DNA of 64,000 nucleotides from CAYSFW01 sp964620675 (GTDB lineage Bacteria; Pseudomonadota; Gammaproteobacteria; UWMA-0217): assembly GCA_964620675.1 (NCBI GenBank), contig CAZUJU010000009.1:1-64000 (forward strand), written 5' to 3'. The position numbers and the translations under genes were made by a program. Below the pieces are notes generated by a model, which was not told the origin of the DNA, did not search any database, and saw nothing but the letters and a program-made list of their open reading frames with translations. Shown here piece by piece: positions 6,529 through 15,206 of this stretch (positions are counted from its first letter, which is position 1; each line of letters starts with the position of its first letter).

Positions 6529-7422
6529 ATGTGGGACTACTCTGAAAAGGTCAAAGAGCATTTCTTCAGCCCGCGCAACGCCGGTGTCCTCGACGGAGCG
6601 AACGGCGTGGGCGACGTCGGTTCGATCTCCTGCGGCGATGCGCTGCGGTTGATGTTGAAGGTCGATCCGGACAACGAAACGATTCTCGACGCGAGCTTCC
6701 AGACCTTCGGCTGCGGCTCGGCGATCGCTTCCAGCTCGGCGCTGACCGAGATCATCAAGGGTATGAAGCTCGACGACGCGCTGAAGGTGAGCAACCAGGA
6801 CATCGCGGATTATCTCGACGGCCTCCCGCCGGAGAAGATGCACTGTTCGGTGATGGGGCGCGAGGCGCTGCAGGCGGCGATCGCGAACTATCGCGGCGAG
6901 GAGTGGAAGGACGACCACGAGGAAGGCGCACTGGTGTGCAAGTGCTTCGCAGTGGACGCGGTGCTGATCGAGGACACGATCCGCGCGAACCAGCTCTCGA
7001 CCGTTGAGGACGTCGTCAACTACACCAAGGCGGGCGGAGGCTGCGCGGCCTGTCACGAAGGCATCGAGGAGATCCTGGTCAAGGTGATGGCCGAGCGTGG
7101 CGAGACCTTCAGTGCGGTACCGGTGCAGCTCAAGGAGGAAAAAAAGCCCGCGAAGATGAACAACCTGCAACGCATCCGCCGTATCGAGAGGGTGCTGGAG
7201 TCGGTGCGCCCGCAGTTGCAGCGCGACCACGGCGATATCGAACTCGTCGATGTCGATGGCAAGACGGTTTACGTGAACATGACCGGCGCCTGCGCGGGCT
7301 GCCAGCTTGAGGCGCTGACGCTGCAAGGCGTGCAACAGCGCCTGATGGAAGATCTCGGCGAGTTCATCAAGGTCGTGCCGACGCGCACCGGGTCGCTGGC
7401 CCGCGCCACCAGCCACGTTTGA
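6529..7422 (+). CDS. nifU: Iron-sulfur cluster scaffold NifU
   Basis: NifU builds [2Fe-2S] and [4Fe-4S] clusters for nitrogenase using sulfur from NifS. The 297-residue protein has all three modules. The IscU-like N-terminal domain has scaffold cysteines in ISCGDA (Cys35), FGCGSA (Cys62) and MHCSV (Cys106). The central Bfd-like [2Fe-2S] domain carries VCKCF and GGCAACHEG. The C-terminal Nfu domain carries TGACAGCQLEALT. The modular size matches NifU of Azotobacter and rules out the short housekeeping IscU. The ATG at 6529 is set by the MWDYSEKVKEHFF family start. It is co-transcribed with iscA and nifS (10-bp gaps). Confidence 0.97.
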   Translation: MWDYSEKVKEHFFSPRNAGVLDGANGVGDVGSISCGDALRLMLKVDPDNETILDASFQTFGCGSAIASSSALTEIIKGMKLDDALKVSNQDIADYLDGLPPEKMHCSVMGREALQAAIANYRGEEWKDDHEEGALVCKCFAVDAVLIEDTIRANQLSTVEDVVNYTKAGGGCAACHEGIEEILVKVMAERGETFSAVPVQLKEEKKPAKMNNLQRIRRIERVLESVRPQLQRDHGDIELVDVDGKTVYVNMTGACAGCQLEALTLQGVQQRLMEDLGEFIKVVPTRTGSLARATSHV

Positions 7423-7432
7423 GGATCTGACG

Positions 7433-8641
7433 ATGGAAGGCATCTACCTCGACAATAACGCCACTACCCGTGTCGATCCCGCGGTGGTGGAGGAAATGCT
7501 GCCGTTTTTCATCGAGCAGTTCGGCAATCCGTCCTCGATGCACAGCTTTGGCAACAAGGTCGGGCTCGCGATTAAAAAAGCGCGGATGCAGGTGCAGGCG
7601 CTGCTCGGCGCCGAGCACGACTCGGAGATCATCTTCACCTCCTGCGGCACCGAGTCGGACTCGACGGCGATCCTCTCCGCGCTGCGCGCGCAGCCGGAGC
7701 GCAAGGAGATAATCACCACGACGATCGAGCACCCCGCTGTGCTGACACTCTGCCAGCACCTCGAAAAGGAGGGCTACAAGGTCCACTACCTCAAGGTGGA
7801 CACGAAGGGCCGGCTCGACCTTGACGAATACCGCAAGCTGCTCACCGACAAGGTCGCCATCGTCTCGGTGATGTGGGCGAATAACGAGACGGGCACGCTG
7901 TTTCCGGTCGTGGAAATGGCCGAGATGGCACACGCAGCTGGCGTGATGTTTCACACCGATGCGGTGCAGGCGGTCGGCAAGATCCCGATGGACCTCAGAA
8001 ACACCGCGATCGACATGCTCTCGATCTCCGGCCACAAGCTGCACGCGCCGAAGGGCGTCGGGGTGCTGTATCTCAGACGCGGCGCGCGCTTCCGCCCGCT
8101 GCTCCGCGGCGGTCACCAGGAACGCGGACGCCGCGCCGGCACCGAAAACACCGCTTCCATCGTCGCGCTCGGCAAGGCCGCCGAACAGGCGCTGAGCGCG
8201 ATGGACTTCGAGAACACCGAGGTCAAGCGCCTGCGCGACCGGCTCGAAGCCGGCATCCTCGCCAAAGTCCCGCGCGCCTTCGCCACCGGCGACGTCACCA
8301 ACCGCCTGCCGAACACCAGCAACATCGCGTTCGAGTTCATCGAGGGCGAGGGCATCCTCCTGCTGTTGAACAAATTCGGTATCGCCGCGTCTTCGGGTTC
8401 CGCCTGTACCTCGGGCTCGCTGGAACCCAGCCACGTCATGCGCGCCATGGGCATTCCCTACACCGCCGCCCACGGCACCATCCGCTTCTCGCTGTCGCGC
8501 TACTCAACCGAGGCCGAAGTCGACCGCGTCATCGCCGTCGTCCCCGAGATCATCGCGCAACTGCGCAAGCTCTCGCCCTATTGGGGAGACAACGGGCCGG
8601 TCGAGGAGCGGGAGAAGGCGTTCGCGCCGGTTTACGCTTGA
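7433..8641 (+). CDS. nifS: Nif cysteine desulfurase NifS
   Basis: NifS is a PLP enzyme that removes sulfur from cysteine as a persulfide and feeds it to NifU. The 402-residue sequence shows the PLP-binding lysine in SISGHKLHAPKG (about residue 202) and the catalytic cysteine in SGSACTSGSLEPSHVM (about residue 325), the extended loop typical of group I desulfurases. The N-terminus YLDNNATTRVDP is the family start. It is the last gene of the NifA-controlled operon. A second, more IscS/other-type desulfurase is encoded at 51301-52428, which makes a dedicated nitrogenase role for this copy likely. Confidence 0.97.
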   Translation: MEGIYLDNNATTRVDPAVVEEMLPFFIEQFGNPSSMHSFGNKVGLAIKKARMQVQALLGAEHDSEIIFTSCGTESDSTAILSALRAQPERKEIITTTIEHPAVLTLCQHLEKEGYKVHYLKVDTKGRLDLDEYRKLLTDKVAIVSVMWANNETGTLFPVVEMAEMAHAAGVMFHTDAVQAVGKIPMDLRNTAIDMLSISGHKLHAPKGVGVLYLRRGARFRPLLRGGHQERGRRAGTENTASIVALGKAAEQALSAMDFENTEVKRLRDRLEAGILAKVPRAFATGDVTNRLPNTSNIAFEFIEGEGILLLLNKFGIAASSGSACTSGSLEPSHVMRAMGIPYTAAHGTIRFSLSRYSTEAEVDRVIAVVPEIIAQLRKLSPYWGDNGPVEEREKAFAPVYA

Positions 8642-8734
8642 GGTGGGAAGCCGGATCGGCTTGAGTTCCGCCTTGGCTAGCTAACAGATCCCTGCCATTA
8701 TGCAACCAATACGGTTACATAATGGTTGCCAGCG

Positions 8735-8980
8735 ATGCCCGCGACCCTGACACTCAAAAACGTCCCGGACGAGATCTACGAACGGCTCAAGGCGTCTGCC
8801 GCGACGCATCGGCGCAGTCTGAACAGCGAAGCCATTGTTCGCCTGGAAACGGTGCTGTTGCCTACGAAGCCGGCGCTGGCTGAACGGCTGGCGCGCGCCC
8901 GCGAACTCCGGGCCTCGCTGCCTCAAGGCGCATTCCGCGCGAGCGACATCGACGCCGCGAAGCGACAAGGCCGTCCGTGA
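8735..8980 (+). CDS. FitA-like ribbon-helix-helix antitoxin (second TA pair)
   Basis: The 81-residue protein starts MPATLTLKNVPDEIYERLK-like sequence, a short strand and a helix typical of FitA/VapB antitoxins, followed by HRRSLNSEAIVRLE as the second helix. Its C-terminus (SDIDAAKRQGR) is the usual toxin-binding tail. I use the ATG at 8735; a TTG at 8726 would add three residues. The stop overlaps the GTG start of the partner toxin gene (GTGA). The partner is truncated, so this gene may now act alone or be a relic. Confidence 0.85.
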   Translation: MPATLTLKNVPDEIYERLKASAATHRRSLNSEAIVRLETVLLPTKPALAERLARARELRASLPQGAFRASDIDAAKRQGRP

Positions 8981-9354
8981 TCGTCGTCGATACCAACATC
9001 CTCGCCTACCTCTATCTACCCTGCGAATACACCACGGCGGCCGAAGCCTTGTTGGAGCGAGACCCGGACTTCGCCGCGCCGATCCTCTGGCGCAGCGAAT
9101 TCCGCAACATCCTGGCCGGCTACCTCTGCCGCAGGACCCTCACCTTCGAGCAAGCCTGCGCGCTGCAGGCCGAGGCGGAGCACCTGCTTGACGGCGCCGA
9201 ATTCGAGGTCGACTCGAAAACCGTGCTCGAACTCGTGCGCGGCAGCGCTCTAGGCGTTCGTTCCCATCAGCGACGCGATCCCTTCCCGGATCTCGTCTTC
9301 CGATCGGCCAATCGCGCCCCACAGGGTGGCGAGATTGCCCAACGCCGCAAGTAG
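8977..9354 (+). pseudogene. Truncated VapC-type PIN toxin
   Basis: The reading starts at a GTG overlapping the antitoxin stop and encodes a PIN domain for about 91 residues: Asp5 in VVDTNILAYL, then an acidic residue in LWRSEFRNILAGYL. Similarity stops at ELVRGS, close to base 9250. From there the reading runs through the antisense of a TPR gene (SALGVRSHQRRD... onward). The C-terminal half with the last catalytic acids (normally in a YDCEF-like and TxD motif) is missing. The toxin is therefore probably inactive, cut by a rearrangement that joined it to the neighbouring accessory block. Confidence 0.75.
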
Positions 9355-9750
9355 GTGCGGATGTTCGTGTCCCGTCTCGCGTGTGAACTTGAGAAAGATC
9401 GACACGTGACGAACCATCAGCGGCTAGGCCTCAGCCAGACGATCTGTGGCATGAAGCAGTCGGGCAAGGTTGTTGAGGTCGCGGGCGACGCTGGGGTGCT
9501 CGGAGCCGAAGCTCGCTTCGTCGATGGCGAGCGCGCGGCGCATCAGCGGCTCGGCCTCGGCGAGTCGGTGGGTGGCCTGGAGCAGCTGGGCGAGGTTGTT
9601 GAGCGCGCTGCTTGTCCGCGGATCGTTGCTGCCGAAGCGGGTTTCGGCCATTTTCAGTGCACTGTGCAAGCTCGCTTCCGCGTTTTCGAACCGGTTGGCG
9701 TGTTCGTGTAAGCGTGCGAGTTCGTATAGCCAAACCAGCACGTGCGTCAT
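9250..9750 (-). pseudogene. TPR-repeat protein with premature amber stop
   Basis: Read leftward from the ATG at 9750, the sequence encodes tetratricopeptide repeats of the TPR_12 kind (LNNLAQLLQATHRLAEAEPLM and a second copy with SVARDLNNLARLLHATDRLAEA). At 9424-9426 an in-frame TAG replaces the expected Glu codon in the ...RLAEA-PLM repeat; translation past it continues the family's C-terminus (EHPHLLAALGNLATL, then GRSEDEIREGIASLM) to the natural stop at 9250-9252. So one substitution breaks an otherwise intact end. It follows the 9778-10383 gene by 27 bp and was probably part of a three-gene unit with it and the ATPase gene. Confidence 0.7.
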
Positions 9751-9777
9751 GAGCCCGGCGGGTGGTGGATCCCCGGC

Positions 9778-10383
9778 CTAGCGGATACGGGCCTCGAGCT
9801 CGGCGATGCGGAATCGCTTTTCTTCGAACGGTAGCGCATCGACTGCTTCGAACCCCGCGAACGGTTCGAATTGCATTGCGGTGGGCGCAGTGTGCTCCGG
9901 CACGAACTCGAACTGGTGGCTGCGATAGCGCCAGAAGTCAGGTGCCGTGCTGGCGAGCATGGCCGCCGTGTAGCTCGCGAGCCAGAAGACAACGGGGCGG
10001 GCCAGCGCTTCCCAGCGCTCGCGGGAGGCGTTGAGTGCCCTCAGCGCGGGTTGCTCAGGCGCACCGAACGGGACATGGAGCTCGATACCGAGCACGAACA
10101 CTGCGTCGGGCCGCGTCGAGGTGGCTTCGTGCTCGACCCGCGCGAAGACGTCGGTGTCGTCCGGCCCGAGTTCGATGACGGCGATTTTCGGAAACTCCTG
10201 CCGCAGGCGCCGAATGAGGTCATCCCGGAGTGAGCGGTCATCGCACACTGCAAAGCTCAACGAGAAGCACTCGGCGGAGGCGACGAGCATGCGCCGCAGT
10301 GGCGCGAAGTCGACGCTCAGGCACGCGGTTTCGCGCGCCGGATCTTTTGCGGATTGACGAGTTTTTTTAGCGCGAGCGCTCAT
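9778..10383 (-). CDS. Uncharacterised protein linked to ATPase/TPR unit
   Basis: The 201-residue protein has no function I can name. It contains a Rossmann-like alpha/beta region (SLSFAVCDDRSLRDDLIRRLRQ, IAVIELGP, DAVFVLGIELHVPFG) and a conserved-looking RERWEALARPVVFWL ... DFWRYRSHQFEFV stretch. The same combination is what I would expect next to STAND-like P-loop ATPases and TPR proteins in some Chromatiales-type genomes. The C-terminus is helical and charged. It lies 14 bp downstream of the ATPase gene and 27 bp upstream of the TPR gene on the same strand, so the three were likely one operon. No signal peptide or transmembrane segment is seen. Confidence 0.7.
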   Translation of the reverse strand: MSARAKKTRQSAKDPARETACLSVDFAPLRRMLVASAECFSLSFAVCDDRSLRDDLIRRLRQEFPKIAVIELGPDDTDVFARVEHEATSTRPDAVFVLGIELHVPFGAPEQPALRALNASRERWEALARPVVFWLASYTAAMLASTAPDFWRYRSHQFEFVPEHTAPTAMQFEPFAGFEAVDALPFEEKRFRIAELEARIR

Positions 10384-10397
10384 GGCCTGCTGGCGGT

Positions 10398-11562
10398 TTA
10401 CGGCGCGGGATCGACGGGAGGCGTTGGCCCAGCAAGGTCGTCGATGGCCGGGTTAACGCCGTACCACTTCTCGTCGTTGCGGTAGAGCAGGATCGCTCGG
10501 CTGTCGAGCAGCTCGCGGAATGCCGCCTCGCTCTCGACCGTGCGCGCAATTTGCCCAGTGCGCCGCGCTTCGTCGAGCAGTGGCCAATAGTCGACACGCA
10601 ACTGACGGCGATAACTGCGCATGACCTCCTGCCGGGAGCGGCGTACACCGTCCGCCGCGATCGGGAGCCCGCTGGTGACCGGGGCCTCGCGGATCAGGGT
10701 CATGAGTTCTGTGGGTTGTCCGCCAGTCAGCTTGATGAGGTCGTCGCGCACGCGGTCGTTTTCAAACAGGTCTTGGCGCGTCGCGCCGATGCTTTTCAGT
10801 CGCTCGTCAATGATCGCCCGAAATTTTTCGATGCCCGGTTTGTGCGTACGCACGTTGGGCGGGCGGGTCGCGATCTTGGTCATCGGCACCACCGGCAGTC
10901 CGTTGTAAAGACGGCGAATGGTGGGTTCGTGGTGCGAGTAGGCGAGTTCGATCGGCAGNNNNNNNNNNNNNNNNNNNNNNNNNNNNNNNNNNNNNNNNNN
11001 NNNNNNNNNNNNNNNNNNNNNNNNNNNNNNNNNNNNNNNNNNNNNNNNNNNNNNNNNNGGGCTGTTCTTGATGGTGGCCGCCCCGCTAGCCATGCCGGCT
11101 TCCAGGCTGACCTCGTCGAACGACAATTCCGTCAGCGCGAGATCTTTCAATCGCTTCAGACGATCCTTGAAGTAGTCCGGCTTGAGTTTGATACCCGCTC
11201 TTTCCCGAAGCTGAGTTGCGATCTGGCGAGCGATGGCGATCAGCACCTCGGGGAAATCGATGTCGTTGCGGTCCAACTCGTCGTTCGCGCGGACCTGGAC
11301 GACGAAGAACGGCTGCTGGGCGTCGCTCGACGTCTCAAGTTCCCGGCGTAATCTCGTCAGTTCGGTGGATTTTCCACTGCCGCGATGTCCAGTGAGCACC
11401 TGTGCGGTTGGCCCGTCGGACAGCCGTAGTTTTTTGCGCCATCCCGCGAACGATGCCGGAGTCGCCGCGCACGTCATCGAGATTGACGTAGATGTTCTGC
11501 TGGTCGAGCCCGAGAGGGCTTGGGGAGAAGACCGCGTAGATTTTTTGAAGAAGACTGCTCAT
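10398..11562 (-). pseudogene. P-loop ATPase of an accessory unit, frameshifted and interrupted by an assembly gap
   Basis: Read leftward from 11562, the protein starts MSSLLQKIYAVFSPSPLGL and continues to a DDVRGDSGIVRGMAQ segment. It must then shift frame at a run of six A (11430-11435 on the plus strand as T) to reach KLRLSDGPTAQVLTGHRGSGKSTE-type sequence with the Walker A motif GHRGSGKST. After about 100 more residues an N run (10959-11058) interrupts the ATPase core. The part after it contains AYSHHEPTIRRLYNGLPVV, KLTGGQPTELMTLIREA and a winged-helix-like C-terminus. The single-base shift may be a sequencing error. The family resembles STAND/KAP-like ATPases that pair with TPR proteins; its biological role is unknown. 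Confidence 0.7.
10959..11058. other. Assembly gap (100 N)
   Basis: Exactly 100 unknown bases, the conventional placeholder for a scaffold gap of unknown length. It falls in the ATPase core of the minus-strand gene; from the family's expected length between Walker A and the AYSHHEP segment, the real missing sequence is probably longer than 100 bases. Confidence 0.98.
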
Positions 11563-11835
11563 CGGGTTCTACTTTCTGATCGTGTTCGACGGCGACACAC
11601 TCGCGGGTAGGCCCCTGCAGGTTAAGGACGAGATATGGCTCGCGCGGGTAACCCAGCTTGCCTGACCTTTCGCGTCAGTCGCGCGTACCCATTCAATGCG
11701 AGCGCACAGGAATCATAGCGCGTGGTGATCAGCAGCCGGTAGCGGCGTACCCGCGTGGTTTGGCGGTGCGCAGTTTGAAGCGCTCGCGCCCAACCCGGTA
11801 GAATCGGCCGTGCTGACTGCGACTTGGCTTTCTCC

Positions 11836-14800
11836 ATGAAGATCCTCGAATACTCAGGACTTGATCACGCGCGCTGCCGGAAGCAGTACGAAAAAATCGT
11901 CGCCGCGATCGAGCGCGACGATTTCCGCTCGGCGGAGGTGAAGAAGCTCGCCAATCTGAGCCACGGCAAGTTTTTTCGGGCCCGGCTCGATCACGCCAAT
12001 CGCTTGTTGTTCACGGTGGTGCGTCACGGTGCGAGCACCTACGCGCTGATGTTGGAGATCATTGAAAATCACGCCTACGATAAGTCGCGCTTCCTGCGTG
12101 GGGCGGTCGTGGACGAGGACAAGATCCCGCTGGTCGACGCCAGCGCGGCGGCGCGAGAGGCGGAGGATGCGCGTTACATCCATCCCGAGCGGCGCGAGAT
12201 TCATCTGCTCGACAAGGTGATTTCCTTCGACGACACGCAGGAGGCGGTGTACCGCCTGCACCCGCCGCTGGTCGTCGTCGGTTCGGCCGGGAGCGGTAAA
12301 ACGGCGTTGACGCTGGAGAAGATGAAGCACGCCGAGGGCGAGGTGCTGTACGTGACGCACTCCGCCTTTCTTGCGCAGGGCGCGCGCGATCTCTACTACG
12401 CGCACGGGTTCGAGCGCGAGGGGCAGGAGGCGACGTTCTTTTCCTACCGCGAGTTCCTCGAGAGCCTGCGGGTGCCCGCTGGGCGGGAGGCGCTGTGGCG
12501 CGATTTCGCCGGTTGGTTCACCCGCATGCGTCAGCAGTTCAAGGGGATCGAGGCGCATCAGGCCTTTGAGGAGATCCGCGGCGTGATCACGGCGGAGGCG
12601 GGCGGGGTGCTCGCGCGCGCCGCCTACCTCGAACTCGGCGTGCGACAGTCGATCTTCGCCGTCGGTGAGCGGGCGCGGATCTACGATCTGTTCGAGAAAT
12701 ACCGCGCCTGGCTCGCCGAGTCGCGGCTCTACGATCTCAACCTCGTCGCCCACGCCTGGAGCGAACTGGCCACCCCGCGCTACGACTTCGTGGTGGTCGA
12801 CGAGGTGCAGGACCTCACCAACGCGCAATTGGCGCTGGTGTTGAAGACCCTGCGCAAGCCCGGGCATTTTCTGCTGTGTGGCGACTCGAACCAGATCGTG
12901 CATCCGAATTTCTTTTCGTGGAGCAAGGTCAAATCGCTGTTCTGGCGCGATCCAGCGCTCGCCGAGCGACAGGAACTCAAGGTACTGCGCGCCAATTTTC
13001 GCAATGGCCGCGAGGCGACGCGGATCGCCAACGCGCTACTCAAGGTCAAGCACCGGCGCTTTGGTTCGATCGACCGCGAGAGCAATTTCCTGGTGGAGGC
13101 GATCGCGAGCGAGGATGGTCAGGTCTCGCTGTTGCGCGACAAGGACGCGGTCAAGGCGGATCTGAACCAGAAGACCAAGGGTTCGACCCAGTTCGCCGTG
13201 CTGGTCATGCGCGACGAGGACAAACCGGACGCGCGGCGGCATTTTCAGACGCCGCTGGTGTTTTCGATCCACGAGGCGAAGGGCCTGGAGTACGAGAACA
13301 TCATTCTGCACCGCTTCATCTCGGATCACCGCGCGGAATTCGCGGCGATCACCGAGGGCGTGACCGCCGCCGACCTCGCCGGTGACGCGCTGGACTACCA
13401 TCGCGCCCGCGACAAGCACGACAAGTCGCTGGAGATCTACAAGTTCTACGTCAACGCGCTGTATGTCGCGCTCACCCGCGCGATCCGCAACGTGTATCTC
13501 GTCGAATCCGACCTCGCGCATCCGTTGTTGGGTCTGCTCGGGATTGGCGCTGATTCCGCCGAGCAGGTGAGGGTGCAGGCGAAGGCCTCGTCCCTCGACG
13601 ATTGGCAACGCGAGGCGCGCAAGCTCGAATTGCAAGGGAAGCAAGAGCAGGCCGACGCGATCCGCCAGGAGATTCTCAAGCAGAAGCCAGTCCCGTGGCC
13701 GGTGTTCGACGAGGACCGGGTGCGCGAATTGCTGGTCAAGGTGTTTCGCGAACAGGTGCCGGGCTCAAAGTTCAAGCAACAACTGTACGAGTACGCCGCG
13801 GTCTACGACGACGCAATGCTGGCCGGATACCTCGTCAAGGAGGCGCATTTCGACGCCGCCAAGCACTTTGATAAGCAACGCCCGACGTTGAACCAAAAGC
13901 ACCTGCAATCCTATCAATCCCGACATTTCAAGGATGTCTTGCGGCAATGCGATCTGCACGGACTGGAGCATCGCACGTCGATGAACCTGACCCCGCTGAT
14001 CGCCGCGGTCGCCGCTGGCAATGTGGCGTTGGTCGAAGCTTTGCTCGAACGCGGTGCCGACCCCGGCAGCACAGACCATCTCGGACGCACCGCCCTGCAT
14101 TGGGCCCTGCTCGGCGCCTTCGACGACAAGAAATACGCGCGCACCGCGCTGGCGCCGCTATATGAATTGATCGCGCCGGCGACGATCGATTTCAAGGTTG
14201 GCGAACGGCTGGTGCGGATCGATCGCCATCTGTCGGAGTACCTTCTGGTCCAAAGTCTGTGGGCGCTGTTCAAGTCGCGCTTCCACGTCCTGAGTTGGCG
14301 CGAGCGGTCGGCGTTCGATACCGCGACCTTGCTGGACGCTTGGCAGCACCTGCCACCGAATGTGCTCAAGCCCGAGCGCCATCGGCGTTCATTTCTCTCG
14401 GGTGTGCTGTCGCGCAATGAAGTCGAGCGGGACTATGCCTACAACCGGCATTTGTTCAAACGGGTCGTGATCGGCTGGTATCAGTTCAATCCGGACCTTG
14501 CGGTCCGTCGCAAGGCCGCCGATGGGGAGACCTGGCAATCCGTGTTTGTCGCACTCAATCTCGCCTGGATCAAGGAATTTTCAGAACCGCGACATTGGGT
14601 GGAGATCGATTCCCGGCTCGCGCAAAGCGGTTGCAGACCCGCTGGCACACCGATTGCCGCCGAGCGTCAGGTCGCGGCGGCACAACGTGAAGCGGCTGCC
14701 CGGCGCGAGCATGAGGCGTTGATGGCGAAGCTGCGCGATCGCGAAATCCGACCCCGCGTGGCGTCGCAGCGGTTCCGCGGCAGAGCGAGCGTGCCGGCTG

Positions 14801-14985
14801 AAACCAAGCCCGCGCCGCCGCCGGTGAATGACCGGGACGACGCTCCGTCGCAACCGCAAGAGCAACCCGCGCCGTGGGGCACCCCGCGGGCGCGGCAGCA
14901 AGCCCTGAAAAAGCTACAGCGTCAGATCGAAGAAAACCGGTTGCGCGAGGCGCGCGAGAAGGCCACGCGCGAGAAGCCGGAATAG
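11836..14985 (+). CDS. RelE-like domain / UvrD-family helicase / ankyrin-repeat fusion protein
   Basis: The 1049-residue protein has three parts. Residues 1-95 resemble a RelE/ParE-type fold (KKLANLSHGKFFRARLD, RLLFTVVRHG, then LMLEIIENHAYDKS). Residues about 140-590 are a superfamily I helicase: Walker A GSAGSGKTAL at 150-159, Walker B VVVDEVQDL near 320, then GDSNQIVHPNFF, LRANFRNGREATRIAN, SIHEAKGLEYENI and YVALTRA, so all key motifs are present. Residues 716-765 form ankyrin repeats (TPLIAAVAAGNVALVEALLERG and GRTALHWALLGA). The C-terminus (about 940-1049) is charged and helical. I chose the ATG at 11836; a TTG twelve bases upstream is possible. The neighbours are accessory ATPase/TPR genes. 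A role in defence or stress control is inferred; the helicase is clear. Confidence 0.88.
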   Translation: MKILEYSGLDHARCRKQYEKIVAAIERDDFRSAEVKKLANLSHGKFFRARLDHANRLLFTVVRHGASTYALMLEIIENHAYDKSRFLRGAVVDEDKIPLVDASAAAREAEDARYIHPERREIHLLDKVISFDDTQEAVYRLHPPLVVVGSAGSGKTALTLEKMKHAEGEVLYVTHSAFLAQGARDLYYAHGFEREGQEATFFSYREFLESLRVPAGREALWRDFAGWFTRMRQQFKGIEAHQAFEEIRGVITAEAGGVLARAAYLELGVRQSIFAVGERARIYDLFEKYRAWLAESRLYDLNLVAHAWSELATPRYDFVVVDEVQDLTNAQLALVLKTLRKPGHFLLCGDSNQIVHPNFFSWSKVKSLFWRDPALAERQELKVLRANFRNGREATRIANALLKVKHRRFGSIDRESNFLVEAIASEDGQVSLLRDKDAVKADLNQKTKGSTQFAVLVMRDEDKPDARRHFQTPLVFSIHEAKGLEYENIILHRFISDHRAEFAAITEGVTAADLAGDALDYHRARDKHDKSLEIYKFYVNALYVALTRAIRNVYLVESDLAHPLLGLLGIGADSAEQVRVQAKASSLDDWQREARKLELQGKQEQADAIRQEILKQKPVPWPVFDEDRVRELLVKVFREQVPGSKFKQQLYEYAAVYDDAMLAGYLVKEAHFDAAKHFDKQRPTLNQKHLQSYQSRHFKDVLRQCDLHGLEHRTSMNLTPLIAAVAAGNVALVEALLERGADPGSTDHLGRTALHWALLGAFDDKKYARTALAPLYELIAPATIDFKVGERLVRIDRHLSEYLLVQSLWALFKSRFHVLSWRERSAFDTATLLDAWQHLPPNVLKPERHRRSFLSGVLSRNEVERDYAYNRHLFKRVVIGWYQFNPDLAVRRKAADGETWQSVFVALNLAWIKEFSEPRHWVEIDSRLAQSGCRPAGTPIAAERQVAAAQREAAARREHEALMAKLRDREIRPRVASQRFRGRASVPAETKPAPPPVNDRDDAPSQPQEQPAPWGTPRARQQALKKLQRQIEENRLREAREKATREKPE

Positions 14986-15120
14986 CTTTCATGGCGAGGA
15001 CACCGCCCCGGAGTATGCAAGCCGCGCCGGCCAGGCGGGAAAAGCCGTGAATCCTTCCCTGGGGGCTCGGCAGTCGCCTCCCTGCGGCCGACGCTCCCGC
15101 TTGGCCAACCCGGAGCGGCA
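14986..15120 (+). repeat. Dispersed hairpin repeat, copy 1
   Basis: This 135-bp sequence, starting right after the helicase stop codon, recurs at 43159-43298 in the same orientation with shared blocks such as CTTTCATGGCGA, GGCCAGGCGGGA, GCCGTGAATCC, CTCCCTGCGGCCGACGC and GGCCAACCCGGAGCGGCA. Its halves are roughly inverted: GGCCAGGCGGGA near the left pairs with TCCCGCTTGGCC on the right, so the RNA would form a long imperfect hairpin. Both copies follow a gene's 3' end. It has no coding content and may act as a terminator or as a small mobile repeat. Confidence 0.8.
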
Positions 15121-15206
15121 CCCCTGAGAATCGGATATTTCACGCTGACGTGACCGGCGCGTAACGGCTGCAGTGACCGAAGCCGCCGGCATACATCGAC
15201 GCGTAG

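Noticed and set aside
8648..8662. Hairpin AAGCCG-GAT-CGGCTT just after nifS as a terminator
   Set aside because: The stem is only 6 bp and is not followed by a T-run, so a Rho-independent terminator is not supported.
11622..11837. 71-codon leftward reading upstream of the ATPase gene
   Set aside because: Basic, Arg-rich translation with no known family and no ribosome-binding site; it overlaps the helicase start.
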